Of a DNA stretch of 14,059 nucleotides, positions 13,145 to 14,059 are shown piece after piece. A model generated the notes under the pieces. That model did not search any database and was not told where the DNA came from. It saw only the letters and a program-made list of their open reading frames with translations. Location of the stretch: contig JALOSG010000046.1 of assembly GCA_025458665.1 (NCBI GenBank), forward strand, positions 1 to 14,059. Direction: 5' to 3'. The DNA is from Serpentinimonas sp. (GTDB lineage Bacteria > Pseudomonadota > Gammaproteobacteria > Burkholderiales > Burkholderiaceae_C). Made by a program: the position numbers and the translations under genes. Each line of letters opens with the position of its first letter. The stretch's first letter is position 1.

Positions 13145-14059
13145 TCAGCCGCCCGATTCCCTGAGTTCGCGTTCTTCTTCGCGCACCTGCTGCTCCACCT
13201 GGCGCACCCGCGCATCCAGGATGGACAGCTCGAAATGGTCGGCGCTGGGGTCGCGCCGCGCCATGGACTGCGCGGCCTTGAAACGGTCCAGAGCGCCGGG
13301 GGCGTCGCGGTAGGCCAGCCGGGCTTCGGCATCGGCCCGGGCCGCGCGGGCGGGCAGGTTCTGTGCCTGGTACAGGCTGGAGAGTGTCTGCCAGGCCAGC
13401 GCATCGGTGGGCTGCAAGGCGGTCCAGCTGCGCAAGCGCTCGCTGGCCGCGCGCACCGAGTCCGGGCCACTGGCCAGGGCCGCGCGGGCGCCGACCAGCA
13501 AACCCGCACGGGTGCCGCTGGCCAGGGCTGCTTGCTGCAGGGCACTCCAGCCGCCGCCCAGGTCGGTGCTGCGCAGGGCAGGCAAGGCGGTCATGGTCTC
13601 CAGCGTGAGCCAGCGGGCGGCCGCCTGCGCGTCGGGCGCACTCAGGCCGCTGGCCCACAGGGCGCGCAAGCTCTGCTCGGCCAGGTCGGCATCGCGCAGC
13701 TGCATGGCGGCCAGCGCCGCGGCGTAACGCACGCCCACCGCCGTCACGTCGCTGGCGGCACGCTGCGGGCCATTGCTCTGCCGGCCCTGTAGCGCCAGTG
13801 CGCGCAGGCGGTCTATGCCGGTCTCCGACAACACCCGGGCGCGCGCTGCCATCATGGCGTGCCATTCGTCGCTCACCAGGGCCTGCCTACCCGGCGCACC
13901 CAGCGCGCTGCGCTGCTGGAGTTCGGCGCTGTCCAGCGGCACCCGGGCGCGCATGTCGGCCATGCGCTCGGAGGTGAGCGGGTGGCTGCGCAGATAGGGG
14001 AAAGAACCGTCGTCGCTCAGGCGGGAGGCCTGCTGCAGCTTGTCGAACATGGTCACGAA
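13145..14059 (-). CDS. C-terminal part of an M48-family (BepA/YfgC-like) protease, N-terminus outside window
   Basis: About 304 residues, open to the right edge. The first visible residues, FVTMFDKLQQASRL, followed by YLRSHPLTSERMADM, are the segment that normally follows the catalytic HExxH zinc-protease core in periplasmic M48 proteins such as BepA (YfgC), which assist LptD and outer-membrane protein assembly. The core itself lies beyond the window, so GTG or ATG codons near the edge are not the real start. The remainder is an alanine-rich helical solenoid with TPR-like units (for example LQPTDALAWQTLSSLYQAQNL) and ends in a charged helix (VEQQVREEERELRESGG). Confidence in the protease label is high from the conserved HPLTSER context, but catalytic competence cannot be judged here. 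Confidence 0.85.
   Translation of the reverse strand, partial: FVTMFDKLQQASRLSDDGSFPYLRSHPLTSERMADMRARVPLDSAELQQRSALGAPGRQALVSDEWHAMMAARARVLSETGIDRLRALALQGRQSNGPQRAASDVTAVGVRYAAALAAMQLRDADLAEQSLRALWASGLSAPDAQAAARWLTLETMTALPALRSTDLGGGWSALQQAALASGTRAGLLVGARAALASGPDSVRAASERLRSWTALQPTDALAWQTLSSLYQAQNLPARAARADAEARLAYRDAPGALDRFKAAQSMARRDPSADHFELSILDARVRQVEQQVREEERELRESGG

Overview
This window is high-GC chromosomal DNA from a betaproteobacterium, most likely a member of the Burkholderiales close to the Comamonadaceae. The inference rests on GC-rich third codon positions, the YhdP/GlnE head-to-head pair, the DUF3717-DUF1289 fusion, and the overall protein style. It holds ten well-supported protein genes (two cut by the window edges) and one weak small ORF. 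I see no tRNA, rRNA, CRISPR array or insertion sequence.

Left part (1-5019): the 5' portion of a YhdP-type AsmA-like envelope protein gene on the minus strand, head to head with glnE on the plus strand. Their start codons are only 13 bases apart. GlnE is complete and keeps both nucleotidyltransferase active sites.

Middle part (5021-9213): an envelope-sensing block arranged around one intergenic region. To the left, on the minus strand, are an exported BOF (YgiW/VisP-like) protein and, overlapping it by one base, a membrane-anchored SdiA-regulated (YjiK-like) beta-propeller protein. To the right, on the plus strand, is an operon of an exported protein with three PepSY repeats, a PhoP-like response regulator and a PhoQ-like sensor kinase, with a one-base overlap and then a six-base gap. 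The intergenic region holds a near-perfect PhoP box, TGTTCA-N5-GGTTTA, 11 bases upstream of a TACTAT -10 element, inside a larger palindrome. This suggests the two-component system controls its own operon and perhaps the divergent pair.

Right part (9262-14059): a ferritin-like di-iron protein related to acyl-ACP desaturases, with a possible FNR/ANR box upstream; a 369-base intergenic stretch; a YibF-like glutathione S-transferase; purB (adenylosuccinate lyase), divergent from the GST across mirror-image TACAAT elements; a DUF3717-DUF1289 cysteine-motif protein; and the C-terminal part of a BepA/YfgC-like M48 protease. The intergenic stretch contains a CCTCC-rich (anti-Shine-Dalgarno-like) tract enclosed by a perfect 12-base inverted repeat and followed by six T residues, plus an overlapping small basic ORF on the other strand.

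The most interesting items are the PepSY/PhoPQ-like/BOF/propeller block with its regulatory site, and the anti-Shine-Dalgarno-like structured element near 10341-10447.
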